Assembly: GCF_013386165.1 (NCBI RefSeq)
Contig: NZ_JACAOS010000016.1
Location: 458,051-522,050, forward strand
Origin: Pseudomonas gingeri
Lineage (GTDB): Bacteria > Pseudomonadota > Gammaproteobacteria > Pseudomonadales > Pseudomonadaceae
DNA: 64,000 nt
Reading direction: 5' to 3'
The notes under the pieces were generated by a model. The model made no database searches, had not been told where the DNA came from, and was given only the letters and a program-made list of their open reading frames with translations. The position numbers and the translations under genes were made by a program. Shown piece by piece: positions 33,424 through 41,488 of the stretch; positions within the stretch are counted from its first letter, which is position 1; each line of letters starts with the position of its first letter.

Positions 33424-34116
33424 ATGAACGCAGAACCCTGTGTAATCCTGGCCGCTGAGCCTGGCGAGCGAAAGGATGACATCCAGGCATTGGGCGAACT
33501 GTGCCGCGGGTTGTATCAGGCCTCACTGATCTTTCTGGTGGAGAAGGTCCAGCCCGGAGATGACGACGTGACGGGTCATCTCTGGGCGCCCTCCCTGGCG
33601 ATTGAAAACGTCGACGCGGCACTGAAGGCCCTCTGCCTTTACCTGGCAAGCGGCGACTGGAAAGTGCTGGAGCTGCCGCTGTCCGCCACCTACTTGCGTT
33701 TGCAGGCACTGTGCGCCGAGCTTCACCATGGCTGGCAACGCGATCTGGCGACTGTCACCTTTGCGCTGGTGGCGCACATCAGCCTCGATGTTCATCTCAG
33801 CCCGCCTGCCGATGCTCTACAGAGCCAGCCCCGCCATCGCCATCGCCGTGGCGCGGCGTCGCCCAGCCGCGACGAGCGCACCCGGAGCAAGATGCTCGCC
33901 GAAGTGGCGAAGGTGATGTACCAGGGGCTGGATACCGATAAACAGCTGTTCTTCACGCGGATCCTGCCCAAGGCGCTCCACGGGTTTGCCGCTGAAGAGC
34001 GTTCCAGGTGGGAGGCCATTCTCATGCAACTGGGGATTCTGGAGGGCGATGCGCTGCTCAACGACATGCTTGAAGCCAGTCGTGGGCGGAAAATGGTGCG
34101 CCTCCTGAGATCCTGA
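33424..34116 (+). CDS. Hypothetical protein, unknown function
   Basis: 230 residues, ATG preceded by CAGGAG at 33412-33417, a good ribosome site, so likely real. No signal peptide or TM helix. An N-terminal half of about 125 residues (EPCVILAAEPGERKDDIQALGELCRGLY...) is joined by a basic linker (QSQPRHRHRRGAASPSRDER, about 133-152) to a helical C-terminal part (VAKVMYQGLDTDKQLFFTRILPKALHGFAAEERSRWEAILMQLGI). I recognise no family. Divergent from the MocR-type regulator across 198 bases and directly upstream of an rsmX-like sRNA gene. Confidence 0.75.
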   Translation: MNAEPCVILAAEPGERKDDIQALGELCRGLYQASLIFLVEKVQPGDDDVTGHLWAPSLAIENVDAALKALCLYLASGDWKVLELPLSATYLRLQALCAELHHGWQRDLATVTFALVAHISLDVHLSPPADALQSQPRHRHRRGAASPSRDERTRSKMLAEVAKVMYQGLDTDKQLFFTRILPKALHGFAAEERSRWEAILMQLGILEGDALLNDMLEASRGRKMVRLLRS

Positions 34117-34152
34117 GCGGCGTTGCGTCTGCTCCTGAGGATTGGATCCATC

Positions 34153-34170
34153 TATGGCGAAAGGCTTACA
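34153..34170 (+). promoter_or_regulatory. GacA upstream activating sequence (half-canonical), rsmX copy 1
   Basis: TATGGCGAAAGGCTTACA aligns with the GacA box TGTAAG-N6-CTTACA. The right half CTTACA is perfect and the left half is degenerate. It lies about 56-73 bases before the inferred sRNA start, the usual place in rsm genes. The 17 bases ATGGCGAAAGGCTTACA are identical before copy 2. Confidence 0.65.
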
Positions 34171-34225
34171 TGCGGTGACACCTATCTCCTCTGTTGCTCG
34201 TTCATCGCCGGGCTTAATCTTTACC

Positions 34226-34341
34226 CATCGCTGCTACGCAAGGATGTGTGCAGGATCAAGGATGATCAAACAAGGCCATGGAGGCTGCCGACAGGATGTC
34301 GGAGTGCTTTGAAGAAAACCCGCTTCGGCGGGTTTTCTTTT
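34226..34341 (+). ncRNA. rsmX: RsmX-like regulatory sRNA, copy 1
   Basis: About 116 nt. It carries six GGA motifs (34242, 34253, 34260, 34280, 34294, 34301), the mark of sRNAs that sequester RsmA/RsmE. It ends in a GC-rich hairpin with T-run. A TAATCT -10 element lies at 34215-34220 and a GacA-type box upstream. It aligns along its full length with the sequence at 41275-41388. Length, GGA number and the AAGGATGTG..CAGGATCAAGGA core match my memory of P. fluorescens RsmX. The exact 5' end is inferred. Confidence 0.82.
34312..34341 (+). terminator. Terminator of rsmX copy 1
   Basis: AAGAAAACCCGC / GCGGGTTTTCTT with a TTCG loop, followed by TT: a perfect 12-bp stem whose 3' arm supplies the U-run. 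Confidence 0.9.
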
Positions 34342-34378
34342 ATCTGTGGATGACCCTCACGTACAGGGATTTACACAC

Positions 34379-34684
34379 ATGGGCAGATGCCTGGTCCTGG
34401 TTCTCCTTTTCGGCGTCTCCTGCTCGGCCTTCAGTGCCGATGCCTACAAGTGCGTGGGCCATGATGGCAAGGTCAGTTTCGCCGCGCAGCCCTGCGCGCC
34501 GGACCAGGGTGTTTCCACCTGGGAAGCCCGCACCCAGCGCACGCAGTTGCACAGCGTCTCGGCCGATGAGGGCAAGGCCGACGCCATTAATCAGCGCGCC
34601 ACGAAGATCCTCCAGGCGGGCTACCACACGCGCATCATCTACAAGGTCAATATTATTCCCAGCGCGGGACAGACCACGCCCTGA
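34379..34684 (+). CDS. DUF4124-like periplasmic protein
   Basis: 101 residues with a signal peptide (1-19, LVLVLLFGVSCSAFSA) and a short DUF4124-type start DAYKCVGHDGKVSFAAQPCAPDQGV, a pattern of two Cys around a glycine-rich turn. The rest (about 50-101) is polar, ending YKVNIIPSAGQTTP. Periplasmic location is inferred; the family has no proven function. ATG 34379 is used, with AGGGAT 10-15 bases upstream; an in-frame ATG at 34346 sits too near the sRNA terminator. Confidence 0.75.
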   Translation: MGRCLVLVLLFGVSCSAFSADAYKCVGHDGKVSFAAQPCAPDQGVSTWEARTQRTQLHSVSADEGKADAINQRATKILQAGYHTRIIYKVNIIPSAGQTTP

Positions 34685-34816
34685 GTCATTTTTCTCGCGC
34701 GAGAAAATTGTCGGGCAATTCCTTCAAGTTGTCATACAACATGCCGATAGCCTGCCAACTCTGTAGCTAAGGGTTGGGGTCGCTGACCTCAGTCCATAAC
34801 AAGAAAGGCGGTCGTC

Positions 34817-36442
34817 ATGTTTCTTCGTCAACTGAATATCGCACCTCGCGCCGCGCTGGGTTTTGCCTTGATCGCCTTGCTGGTGGCCTGGCTCGGGGTG
34901 TTCGCCCTGGGCCAGATGTCGAACATCCGCGAAGGCGAAGTGGCGGTTGAAACCCAATGGTTACCGAGCATTCGCGGGGGCGACGAGATCCGCGAGATCA
35001 TGTTGCGCATCCGCACCATTTCCCTGCGCATGGCCCTCGACCAGGACCCGAAGAACATTGCGGTGTACCGCGGCCAGATGGATGTCCGTGACAAGGAACT
35101 GAGCGAGCGGATCGTTGCCTACGACAAGCTGGTTACCACGCCAGAGACCCGGGTGTTGTATGACCAGTTCAAGACAACCTTCGCCGCCTACCGCGCCGGT
35201 ATCGCCCAATCCTTCACCCTGGCCGAGCAGGGCCGCCGCGACGAGCTGATCAAACTGCTGCTGGTGGACATGAAGACCGTGGTGGACGGTTCCGGCAAGC
35301 AACTCACCGACCTGGCCGACCTCTTTACCAAACAGGTGGCGGCCGAGAGCCAGAAGTCCGAGGAGCATTACAGTCGCTCGCGGATGATCGTGATCCTGTT
35401 CATTGTCTTCGCGGCCCTGGCCACCGTGGGCCTGGCGATGTTGTTGACGCGCAGCATCGTCAAACCCCTGGGGCAAGCCCTGAGTGCGGCGCAGAATGTG
35501 GCGCGCGGCGACCTGACCCAGCGGATCGAAAGCCATGGCGACGATGAGGTCAGCCATCTGCTCGAAGCCCTGGCCACCATGCAGCAGACCTTGCGTGACA
35601 CCTTGCAGGGCATCAGCGGCTCGGCGACCACCCTGGCCACGGCGGCGGACGAACTGAGTGCAGTGACCCAAGGCAGCACCGAAGGCCTGCAACAGCAGAA
35701 TCATGAAATCGAACAGGCCGCCACGGCGGTCAACGAAATGACCACGGCGGTGGAAGAGGTGGCGCGCAATGCCGTGTCCACCTCCGACGCGACACGCCAA
35801 TCCAGCGAATCGGCGCGACTCGGCCAGGAGCGGGTGAGCGAAACCGTCAGTGCCATCAGCGCCCTGTCCGGGGATGTCGAGCGCACCGGCGAACTGGTGC
35901 GCTCACTGGCCGATCAGTCACAAGGCATCGGCAAGGTGCTGGAAGTGATCCGGGCGATTGCCGAGCAGACCAATCTGCTGGCGCTCAATGCCGCCATCGA
36001 GGCGGCCCGGGCCGGGGAGAGCGGACGAGGGTTTGCCGTGGTCGCCGATGAAGTGCGGGCCCTGGCCCACCGCACGCAGCAGTCGACCCAGGAGATCGAA
36101 CAGATGGTGTCCGGCATGCGCAGCGGCTCGACCCTGGCCCTGGAGTCGATGCACACCAGCACCGCCCGTGCCGCCAGCACCCTGGCGCTGGCCGAGCGGG
36201 CCGGTGAAGCGCTGCTGACCATCACCGCTTCGGTGCATGAAATCCACGAGCGCAACCTGGTGATCGCCAGCGCGGCGGAAGAACAGGCCCAGGTGGCCCG
36301 GGAAGTCGACCGCAACCTGGTGAACATCCGCGACCTGTCGATACGTTCGGCGACAGGGGCTGATCAGACCAGCGCCGCCAGCCACGAATTGTCGCGGCTG
36401 GCGAACTCGCTGCAGGGGATGGTCGGGCGCTTCCAGGTCTGA
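34817..36442 (+). CDS. Methyl-accepting chemotaxis protein, four-helix-bundle sensor
   Basis: 541 residues: TM1 (about 10-32), a helical periplasmic 4HB sensor (about 33-190; LPSIRGGDEIREIMLRIRTISLRMALDQDPKN), TM2 (about 192-213, MIVILFIVFAALATVGLAML), HAMP (SIVKPLGQALSAAQNVARGDLTQRI), and the cytoplasmic signalling domain. The CheA/CheW-binding tip is EVIRAIAEQTNLLALNAAIEAARAG. The ligand is not predictable. AAAGGCGG lies 7-14 bases before the ATG. It converges on the dedA-like gene with 6 bases between stops. Confidence 0.92.
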   Translation: MFLRQLNIAPRAALGFALIALLVAWLGVFALGQMSNIREGEVAVETQWLPSIRGGDEIREIMLRIRTISLRMALDQDPKNIAVYRGQMDVRDKELSERIVAYDKLVTTPETRVLYDQFKTTFAAYRAGIAQSFTLAEQGRRDELIKLLLVDMKTVVDGSGKQLTDLADLFTKQVAAESQKSEEHYSRSRMIVILFIVFAALATVGLAMLLTRSIVKPLGQALSAAQNVARGDLTQRIESHGDDEVSHLLEALATMQQTLRDTLQGISGSATTLATAADELSAVTQGSTEGLQQQNHEIEQAATAVNEMTTAVEEVARNAVSTSDATRQSSESARLGQERVSETVSAISALSGDVERTGELVRSLADQSQGIGKVLEVIRAIAEQTNLLALNAAIEAARAGESGRGFAVVADEVRALAHRTQQSTQEIEQMVSGMRSGSTLALESMHTSTARAASTLALAERAGEALLTITASVHEIHERNLVIASAAEEQAQVAREVDRNLVNIRDLSIRSATGADQTSAASHELSRLANSLQGMVGRFQV

Positions 36443-36448
36443 GTCCTT

Positions 36449-37033
36449 TCAGGCCTTTTGACGTTCCCGCGCCTTGGCCCGCAGATGGCGGACCAGGGCG
36501 ATCCCGCCGACGACGATCACCACCCCGATGACGATGGGCAGGCGATAGGGTTTGAGATTGCCCAGCAGGCTTTCGAGAAACTCGCCGGCCCAGTAGCCGG
36601 CGCTGGCAAACAGCGTCGCCCAGACCGCAGCCCCGAGTAGGTTCATCAGGCTGAAGCGCAGCGGTGACAGGCGGCTGGCGCCGATCACCAGCGGGCCCAT
36701 CAGGCGCATGCCGTAGAGGAAACGCACGGCAAAGATCGAGGTCAGCGGATGGCGTTGGATCAGCCCCGTGACCCGATCGATGGCGGCTTGCTGGCGGTGC
36801 AGGCGGGGCAGCAGGCGGGCGCCGAAGTAACGTCCGATCCAGAACAGCGCCTGGTCGCCGAGCATCCCGCCCAGGCTGGCCCAGAAGATCACCAGCGGCA
36901 GGTGCAGGATCTGCTGGTGCGCCGCTACCCCGCCGAGGATCAGGATGGTTTCCCCTTCCAGCAGACAGCCGATGAGGATGGCCCAATAGCCATAGGTGGC
37001 GAGCAGGTAATTGAAGTCGATGTGTTCGAACAT
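36449..37033 (-). CDS. DedA/SNARE-associated family membrane protein
   Basis: 194 residues, a usual DedA length, with four to five hydrophobic segments. Family motifs: EGETILILGGVAAHQ near the N-terminus, GDQALFWIGRYFGARLL, and the conserved FVRF/FGM-type VRFLYGMRLMGPLVIGASRL. DedA proteins act in membrane homeostasis, with lipid flippase (undecaprenyl phosphate or phospholipid) roles shown for several members. ATG 37033 gives the typical N-terminus; an in-frame ATG at 37063 is possible, and neither has a strong ribosome site. Confidence 0.88.
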   Translation of the reverse strand: MFEHIDFNYLLATYGYWAILIGCLLEGETILILGGVAAHQQILHLPLVIFWASLGGMLGDQALFWIGRYFGARLLPRLHRQQAAIDRVTGLIQRHPLTSIFAVRFLYGMRLMGPLVIGASRLSPLRFSLMNLLGAAVWATLFASAGYWAGEFLESLLGNLKPYRLPIVIGVVIVVGGIALVRHLRAKARERQKA

Positions 37034-37182
37034 AGCGGGGTACTGATCCTTGTATCGGTCCATGGACTGGATGGCCGGCGCACCCGGCAGCAGGCGACGG
37101 TGTTCTTGGGTCTGATCGACGGGCCGGGCGAAAGTGCCCTGGCGTATCGGGCTCAATACGGGTTGAGTGCGCTTGTTCGGGT

Positions 37183-38004
37183 TCAGGCCGACTGGCGCGC
37201 CAGCCACTCCCGCGGGCTTTCTCCTATCTTGCGGCGAAAGGCCCGCGCCAACGCCGACGGGCTTTCATAACCGACCTCATCGGCGATCAGCGCAATCGGC
37301 CGGCCCTCGCGCAAACGCTTCTGGGCCAGGCTGACGCGCCAACTGAGCACATAGTCTGCCGGAGTCTGGCCGACCACTTTGTGAAAGTGCGCAGCGAAAC
37401 TGGCCCGGGACATATTCGACTCCTGTGCCAGATCGGCCACGGTCCAGGGCCGCTCGGGCTGATTGTGCATCATGGTCATGGCCCGGGCCAGGCGCAGGTC
37501 TGCCAAGCCCGACATCATCCCGGTGGTCATGCTGTGGTAGGCCATCATGTGCCGCAGGAACTGGATCACCATCAACTCGAACAGGCGGTTCATCACCGCT
37601 TCCCGGCCACAGTGTTCGGCGAAGGCTTCGGCGAACAGCCAGTCGAGGGTGTCTTCCAGCATGGGCACCGCGGCGAGGGGCATCACGATGGTGTCGGACA
37701 AGGCCACGGACAAGGGGTTGTCGATACCGCCATCGAAACGCAACGACGCGCAGACCAACTCGGCGGCGTCGGCCTTGCTGGCGATCAGGCGGTGGGGCAG
37801 GGGGCGGGGAATCAGGATCAGGCTCGGTTCTTCGATGCGCAGCACCTTGCCGGCGGTCTCCAGGTTCACCCGACCGCTTTTCAGCAGGTGCACATGCCCG
37901 CGTGGCTCCAGGCCGGTGACATCGGCCTTGCCGCGCATCAGGCCGCTGTGAAAGGTGTCGGCAGCAATACCGAAGTGAGTCAGCAAGGTCGACAGGCGAT
38001 CCAT
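37183..38004 (-). CDS. AraC-family transcription regulator (cupin sensor)
   Basis: 273 residues. The N-terminal cupin-like region (about 10-165; HFGIAADTFHSGLM, RIEEPSLILIPRPLPHRLIA) belongs to the AraC-binding group common in proteobacteria. Two helix-turn-helix units follow (about 175-270: MHNQPERPWTVADLAQESNMSRASFAAHF and LREGRPIALIADEVGYESPSALARAFRRKIGESPREW). ATG 38004 has GAGAGG 7-12 bases upstream. It diverges from a secreted alpha/beta hydrolase gene with 160 bases between, so it probably controls that gene. Confidence 0.9.
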   Translation of the reverse strand: MDRLSTLLTHFGIAADTFHSGLMRGKADVTGLEPRGHVHLLKSGRVNLETAGKVLRIEEPSLILIPRPLPHRLIASKADAAELVCASLRFDGGIDNPLSVALSDTIVMPLAAVPMLEDTLDWLFAEAFAEHCGREAVMNRLFELMVIQFLRHMMAYHSMTTGMMSGLADLRLARAMTMMHNQPERPWTVADLAQESNMSRASFAAHFHKVVGQTPADYVLSWRVSLAQKRLREGRPIALIADEVGYESPSALARAFRRKIGESPREWLARQSA

Positions 38005-38164
38005 TCTTTTCCTCTCGTTGGCGGCGGAATTAGACGATCTGGCGCATATCATCGACAAGAAGGCGCCATTCGTAAAGCTGTTTTGCCCATCATGGCACCA
38101 CGTTCAGCGACCTGAACGCCGCCGCTTGTGGCGGGTCAGCCATTTCATGCGAGAGGAAATACCG

Positions 38165-38989
38165 ATGCAAACGCCCCGTTTTTCTGGTGTATCCAAACTG
38201 TTCGCCGCGCTCGCCATCGCTGCTGGAGCCTTGTCGATCGGCTGGGCAGGTTCGGCCGTCGCGGCGGCGCAACCGGGCCAGAAAGCCACCGTGGTCCTGG
38301 TCCACGGCGCCTTTGCCGAGTCTGCCAGCTGGAATGGGGTGATTGCCCGCCTGCAGGCCAAGGGTTATCCGGTGATTGCCGTCGCCAACCCGCTGCACGG
38401 CGTGAAGAGTGATTCGGACTACGTGGCCGATATTATCGAGCACACACCGGGCCCGGTGATCCTGGTCGGGCATTCCTATGGTGGTTCGGTGATTTCCAAC
38501 GCGGTCCATGGTCGTTCCAACGTCAAGGCTCTGGTCTACGTCGCGGCCTTCGCCCCGGAAAAAGGCGAGACCGCGCTTGAGCTCTCCGGTCGTTTTCCCG
38601 GCAGCACCCTGGGGCCGACCCTGGCGCCGCCGGTGCCGTTGAAAGATGGCACGGTGGACCTGTTTATCCAGCAGGATAAATTCGCCGCACAGTTCGCCGC
38701 CGATGTCGCGCCCAAGGACGCCGCGTTGATGGCCGCGACCCAGCGCCCGGTTGCCGAGGCCGCATTGAAGGAGGGTTCCGGTGATCCGGCCTGGAAAACC
38801 ACGCCGTCCTGGTTCATCTACGGTTCGGCGGACAAGAACATCCCCGAGGCGGCCCTGAAGTTCATGGCCGAGCGTGCCGGTTCCAAGGAGACCGTGGATA
38901 TCAAAGGGGCGTCCCATGTGGTGATGGTGTCCCATCCGGACAAGGTGGCGGCGATCATTGAAGACGCGGCCAAGGCCACGGCGAAATAG
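38165..38989 (+). CDS. Secreted alpha/beta hydrolase
   Basis: 274 residues with a signal peptide (about 1-36, LFAALAIAAGALSIGWAGSAVAAA). The fold is seen in VVLVHGAFAESASW (oxyanion region), the nucleophile elbow GHSYGG (Ser at about 104), SADKNIPEAAL (acid region) and the catalytic His in KGASHVVMVSHPDKV. It resembles the plant-esterase/HNL-like branch of small hydrolases (AB_hydrolase_6). The substrate is not predictable. GAGAGG lies 9-14 bases before ATG 38165. Divergent from the AraC regulator. Confidence 0.9.
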   Translation: MQTPRFSGVSKLFAALAIAAGALSIGWAGSAVAAAQPGQKATVVLVHGAFAESASWNGVIARLQAKGYPVIAVANPLHGVKSDSDYVADIIEHTPGPVILVGHSYGGSVISNAVHGRSNVKALVYVAAFAPEKGETALELSGRFPGSTLGPTLAPPVPLKDGTVDLFIQQDKFAAQFAADVAPKDAALMAATQRPVAEAALKEGSGDPAWKTTPSWFIYGSADKNIPEAALKFMAERAGSKETVDIKGASHVVMVSHPDKVAAIIEDAAKATAK

Positions 38990-39009
38990 GCTTGATCCTG
39001 TGGCAAGCC

Positions 39010-39915
39010 CTAGGGCTTGCCCCACTTCTCCAGCGCGAACTCGACGAAGCTGCGCAGTTTCGGCAGTCGGTAGCGGTCTTGCGCATAAAGCAGGTTCATC
39101 GGCCGGCAGGGCAGTTTGTAGGTGCCCAGCAATGACACCAGTCGGCCTTCGCGCAAATCGTCGCGCAGCAACGCATCCGGCAGCATCACGATGCCCATCC
39201 CGGAGAGCCCCGCCTGATACAACGCCGCGGAACTGTTGATGGTGATCGGACCACTGACCGGCACCAGGATTTCCCCCTCCGACCCGCTCAGGCTCCATTG
39301 TTTTTCCACCGCCCGCCAATCGTCTCCCGCCGGGTAGGTGAAGGCCAGGCAATCGTGATGTTCGAGGTCCTGGGGAATACGCGGTGTGCCCCGACGTTTC
39401 AGATACGACGGCGCGGCACAGATGGTCAGCGCATAGTCCTCCAGCGGTCGGGCAATCAGTGCCGAAGGTTCGGGTGCACCGAGGCGGATTGCCACATCAA
39501 ACCCGCTGTCGATCAGGTCTTCGCGCTGGTTGCTGAGCATCACCTCCAGCTTGATCTGGGGATAACGCAGTACGAATTCGCTCAGGGCCGGGGTCAGGCG
39601 CTCGGAGCCGAACGTCAGCGGCGCGGTGATCCGCAGGGTGCCGCTCGGCTCGCCCTGGGCCTGTTCTGCCAGGCGCTCGGAATCCGCCACCAGCCCCAAC
39701 ACCTCAAGGCAGCGCTGATAGTAGGTCGAACCGAATTCAGTCAGGCGCTGACGCCGGGTCGTACGGCTGAGCAGGCTCACCCCGAGTCGCTGTTCCAGTG
39801 CCCGCAGGTGGTTGCCGACCATGGTGGTGGACAGGCCGCACTCCAGGGCCGCCGCGGTCATGCTGCCGCTCTCCACGACCTTCACATACACCTGCATTGC
39901 CTGGAACAGGTCCAT
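39010..39915 (-). CDS. LysR-family transcription regulator
   Basis: 301 residues: N-terminal winged helix (FQAMQVYVKVVESGSMTAAALECGLSTTMVGNHLRALEQRLGVSLLSRTTRR) and a periplasmic-binding-like effector domain (about 90-295). It belongs to the CrgA/DmlR-like group judged by TTRRQRLTEFGSTYYQRCLEVL. The stop faces the hydrolase gene; the start is divergent from the ArgD-like gene with 101 bases between, so that gene is a possible target. GGGAT lies 5-9 bases before ATG 39915. Confidence 0.92.
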   Translation of the reverse strand: MDLFQAMQVYVKVVESGSMTAAALECGLSTTMVGNHLRALEQRLGVSLLSRTTRRQRLTEFGSTYYQRCLEVLGLVADSERLAEQAQGEPSGTLRITAPLTFGSERLTPALSEFVLRYPQIKLEVMLSNQREDLIDSGFDVAIRLGAPEPSALIARPLEDYALTICAAPSYLKRRGTPRIPQDLEHHDCLAFTYPAGDDWRAVEKQWSLSGSEGEILVPVSGPITINSSAALYQAGLSGMGIVMLPDALLRDDLREGRLVSLLGTYKLPCRPMNLLYAQDRYRLPKLRSFVEFALEKWGKP

Positions 39916-40016
39916 TATCAATCCCAGCTTTAAAATCATTGAAGTAACTTGGAGTTTATCCAGTTCAGGTGGCTAACGATACTGCGCGTACCCCCTCGTA
40001 CCTGGAGCTCGACGCC

Positions 40017-41252
40017 ATGACCGCCGCTAGCCTGATGACTACTTACCAACCGCTGGACCTGGGTTTCGTCAAAGGGCTGGGCACCCGCCTGTGGGACCGT
40101 GAAGGTCGCGAATACCTGGATGCCGTGGCCGGCGTGGCGGTGAGCAATATCGGGCATTCCCACCCGCGCCTGGTGGCGGCTATCCGCGAGCAGGCCGGTC
40201 TGCTGCTGCACACCTCCAACCTCTACAGCATCGACTGGCAGCAACGGTTGGCCGAGCGTTTGACCCGGCTGGCGGGCATGGACCGGGTGTTCTTCAACAA
40301 CTCCGGCGCCGAGGCCAATGAAACGGCGCTGAAACTGGCGCGCCTGCATGCCTGGCACAAAGGTATCGAGAAACCCTTGGTGGTGGTCATGGAGAACGCC
40401 TTCCACGGCCGTACCCTGGGCACCTTGTCCGCCAGCGATGGCCCGGCGGTGCGTCTGGGGTTCCATGACTTGCCGGGGGATTTCATCAAGGTCCCCTACG
40501 GCGACCTGGCGCTGCTGCACAGCATCGCCCGCAGCCACGGCAAGCGGATCTGCGCCGTATTGATGGAACCGATCCAGGGCGAAAGTGGTGTGCAACTGCC
40601 ACCACCGGGCTACCTGAAAGCAGTGCGCGACCTGTGCAAACGGCGCTCCTGGTTGTTGATGCTTGACGAAATCCAGACCGGCATCGGCCGCACCGGCCAG
40701 TGGTTTGCCTTCCAGCACGAGGGCATCGTCCCGGATGTGATGACCCTGGCCAAGGGCCTGGGCAATGGCATTCCCATCGGCGCTTGCCTGGCGCGGGGTC
40801 GGGCTGCCGAGCTGTTCACCCCGGGCAGCCACGGCAGTACCTTTGGCGGTAATCCGCTGGCCTGTCGGGCCGCTTGCACGGTGCTCGACATCATCGAGGA
40901 GCAGGGACTGGTCGCCAATGCCCGGCAGCAGGGCGAACTTTTGCTGGCCCGCTTGCACGCCGAACTGGGTGACTGCCCGCAGGTCCTGGCGATACGCGGG
41001 CAAGGCTTGATGATCGGCATCGAATTGCGCGAGCCGGTGCGTGACCTGATGCTGATCGCGGCCCGAGACCAGGGCTTGTTGATCAACGTGACGCGGGGCA
41101 GGACCATTCGCCTGCTGCCACCGCTGATTATCGATGAGCAGGAGGTCGAGATGATTGTGAAAGGGGTGTGTGGTGTATTGCGCTGGGAAAAAACCACGGC
41201 AATGGCGAAAGGCTTACACGCCGCGCCCGCAATCGCCTCTATGAGCGTTTGA
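40017..41252 (+). CDS. Acetylornithine/succinylornithine-type aminotransferase (ArgD-like)
   Basis: Class III PLP aminotransferase of 411 residues. Signatures: NNSGAEANETALKLAR, FHGRTLGTLSASDG, the PLP Asp in LLMLDEIQTGIGRTG, Schiff-base Lys in VMTLAKGLGNGIPIGA, and HGSTFGGNPLAC. Likely role: acetylornithine transamination in arginine metabolism; it may be a second, non-essential copy. ATG 40017 is chosen for GGAG upstream; GTG 39969 is an alternative adding 16 residues. The last 18 or so codons (KTTAMAKGLHAAPAIASMSV) coincide with the GacA box of the downstream rsmX gene. Confidence 0.9.
   Translation: MTAASLMTTYQPLDLGFVKGLGTRLWDREGREYLDAVAGVAVSNIGHSHPRLVAAIREQAGLLLHTSNLYSIDWQQRLAERLTRLAGMDRVFFNNSGAEANETALKLARLHAWHKGIEKPLVVVMENAFHGRTLGTLSASDGPAVRLGFHDLPGDFIKVPYGDLALLHSIARSHGKRICAVLMEPIQGESGVQLPPPGYLKAVRDLCKRRSWLLMLDEIQTGIGRTGQWFAFQHEGIVPDVMTLAKGLGNGIPIGACLARGRAAELFTPGSHGSTFGGNPLACRAACTVLDIIEEQGLVANARQQGELLLARLHAELGDCPQVLAIRGQGLMIGIELREPVRDLMLIAARDQGLLINVTRGRTIRLLPPLIIDEQEVEMIVKGVCGVLRWEKTTAMAKGLHAAPAIASMSV
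41201..41218 (+). promoter_or_regulatory. GacA upstream activating sequence (half-canonical), rsmX copy 2
   Basis: AATGGCGAAAGGCTTACA, with perfect right half CTTACA and the same degenerate left half as copy 1. It lies inside the 3' coding end of the ArgD-like gene, about 57-74 bases before the inferred sRNA start. Confidence 0.65.
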
Positions 41253-41274
41253 GCGCCTGCCCTATTCTGGATCC

Positions 41275-41388
41275 ATCACTGCTGCGCAAGGATGTGCACA
41301 GGATCAAGGAAGATCGACCATCGCCAGGACGGCAGCCGACAGGACGTTGGAATGGTCAAAAGAAAACCCCGCTTCGGCGGGGTTTTTT
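41275..41388 (+). ncRNA. rsmX: RsmX-like regulatory sRNA, copy 2
   Basis: About 114 nt with six GGA motifs (41290, 41301, 41308, 41327, 41342, 41349), a TATTCT -10 element at 41263-41268 and a GacA-type box at 41201. It aligns with copy 1 from CCATC-CTGC through GCGCAAGGATGTG, CAGGATCAAGGA, GCCGACAGGA and the terminator. Differences are mostly in single-stranded or compensating positions. The promoter begins inside the ArgD-like gene. The 5' end is inferred from the -10. Confidence 0.82.
41363..41388 (+). terminator. Terminator of rsmX copy 2
   Basis: AAAACCCCGC / GCGGGGTTTT with TTCG loop and extra TT: a perfect 10-bp stem. Confidence 0.92.
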
Positions 41389-41488
41389 GTGTGGGCAGGA
41401 AAAGTGGGATTTGTACCCTCACCGCGATGGACCTCGAAATGCACCTGCCTCTTTTTATTCGCCGCCGTTCCCATTCAGCGGCGAATCG

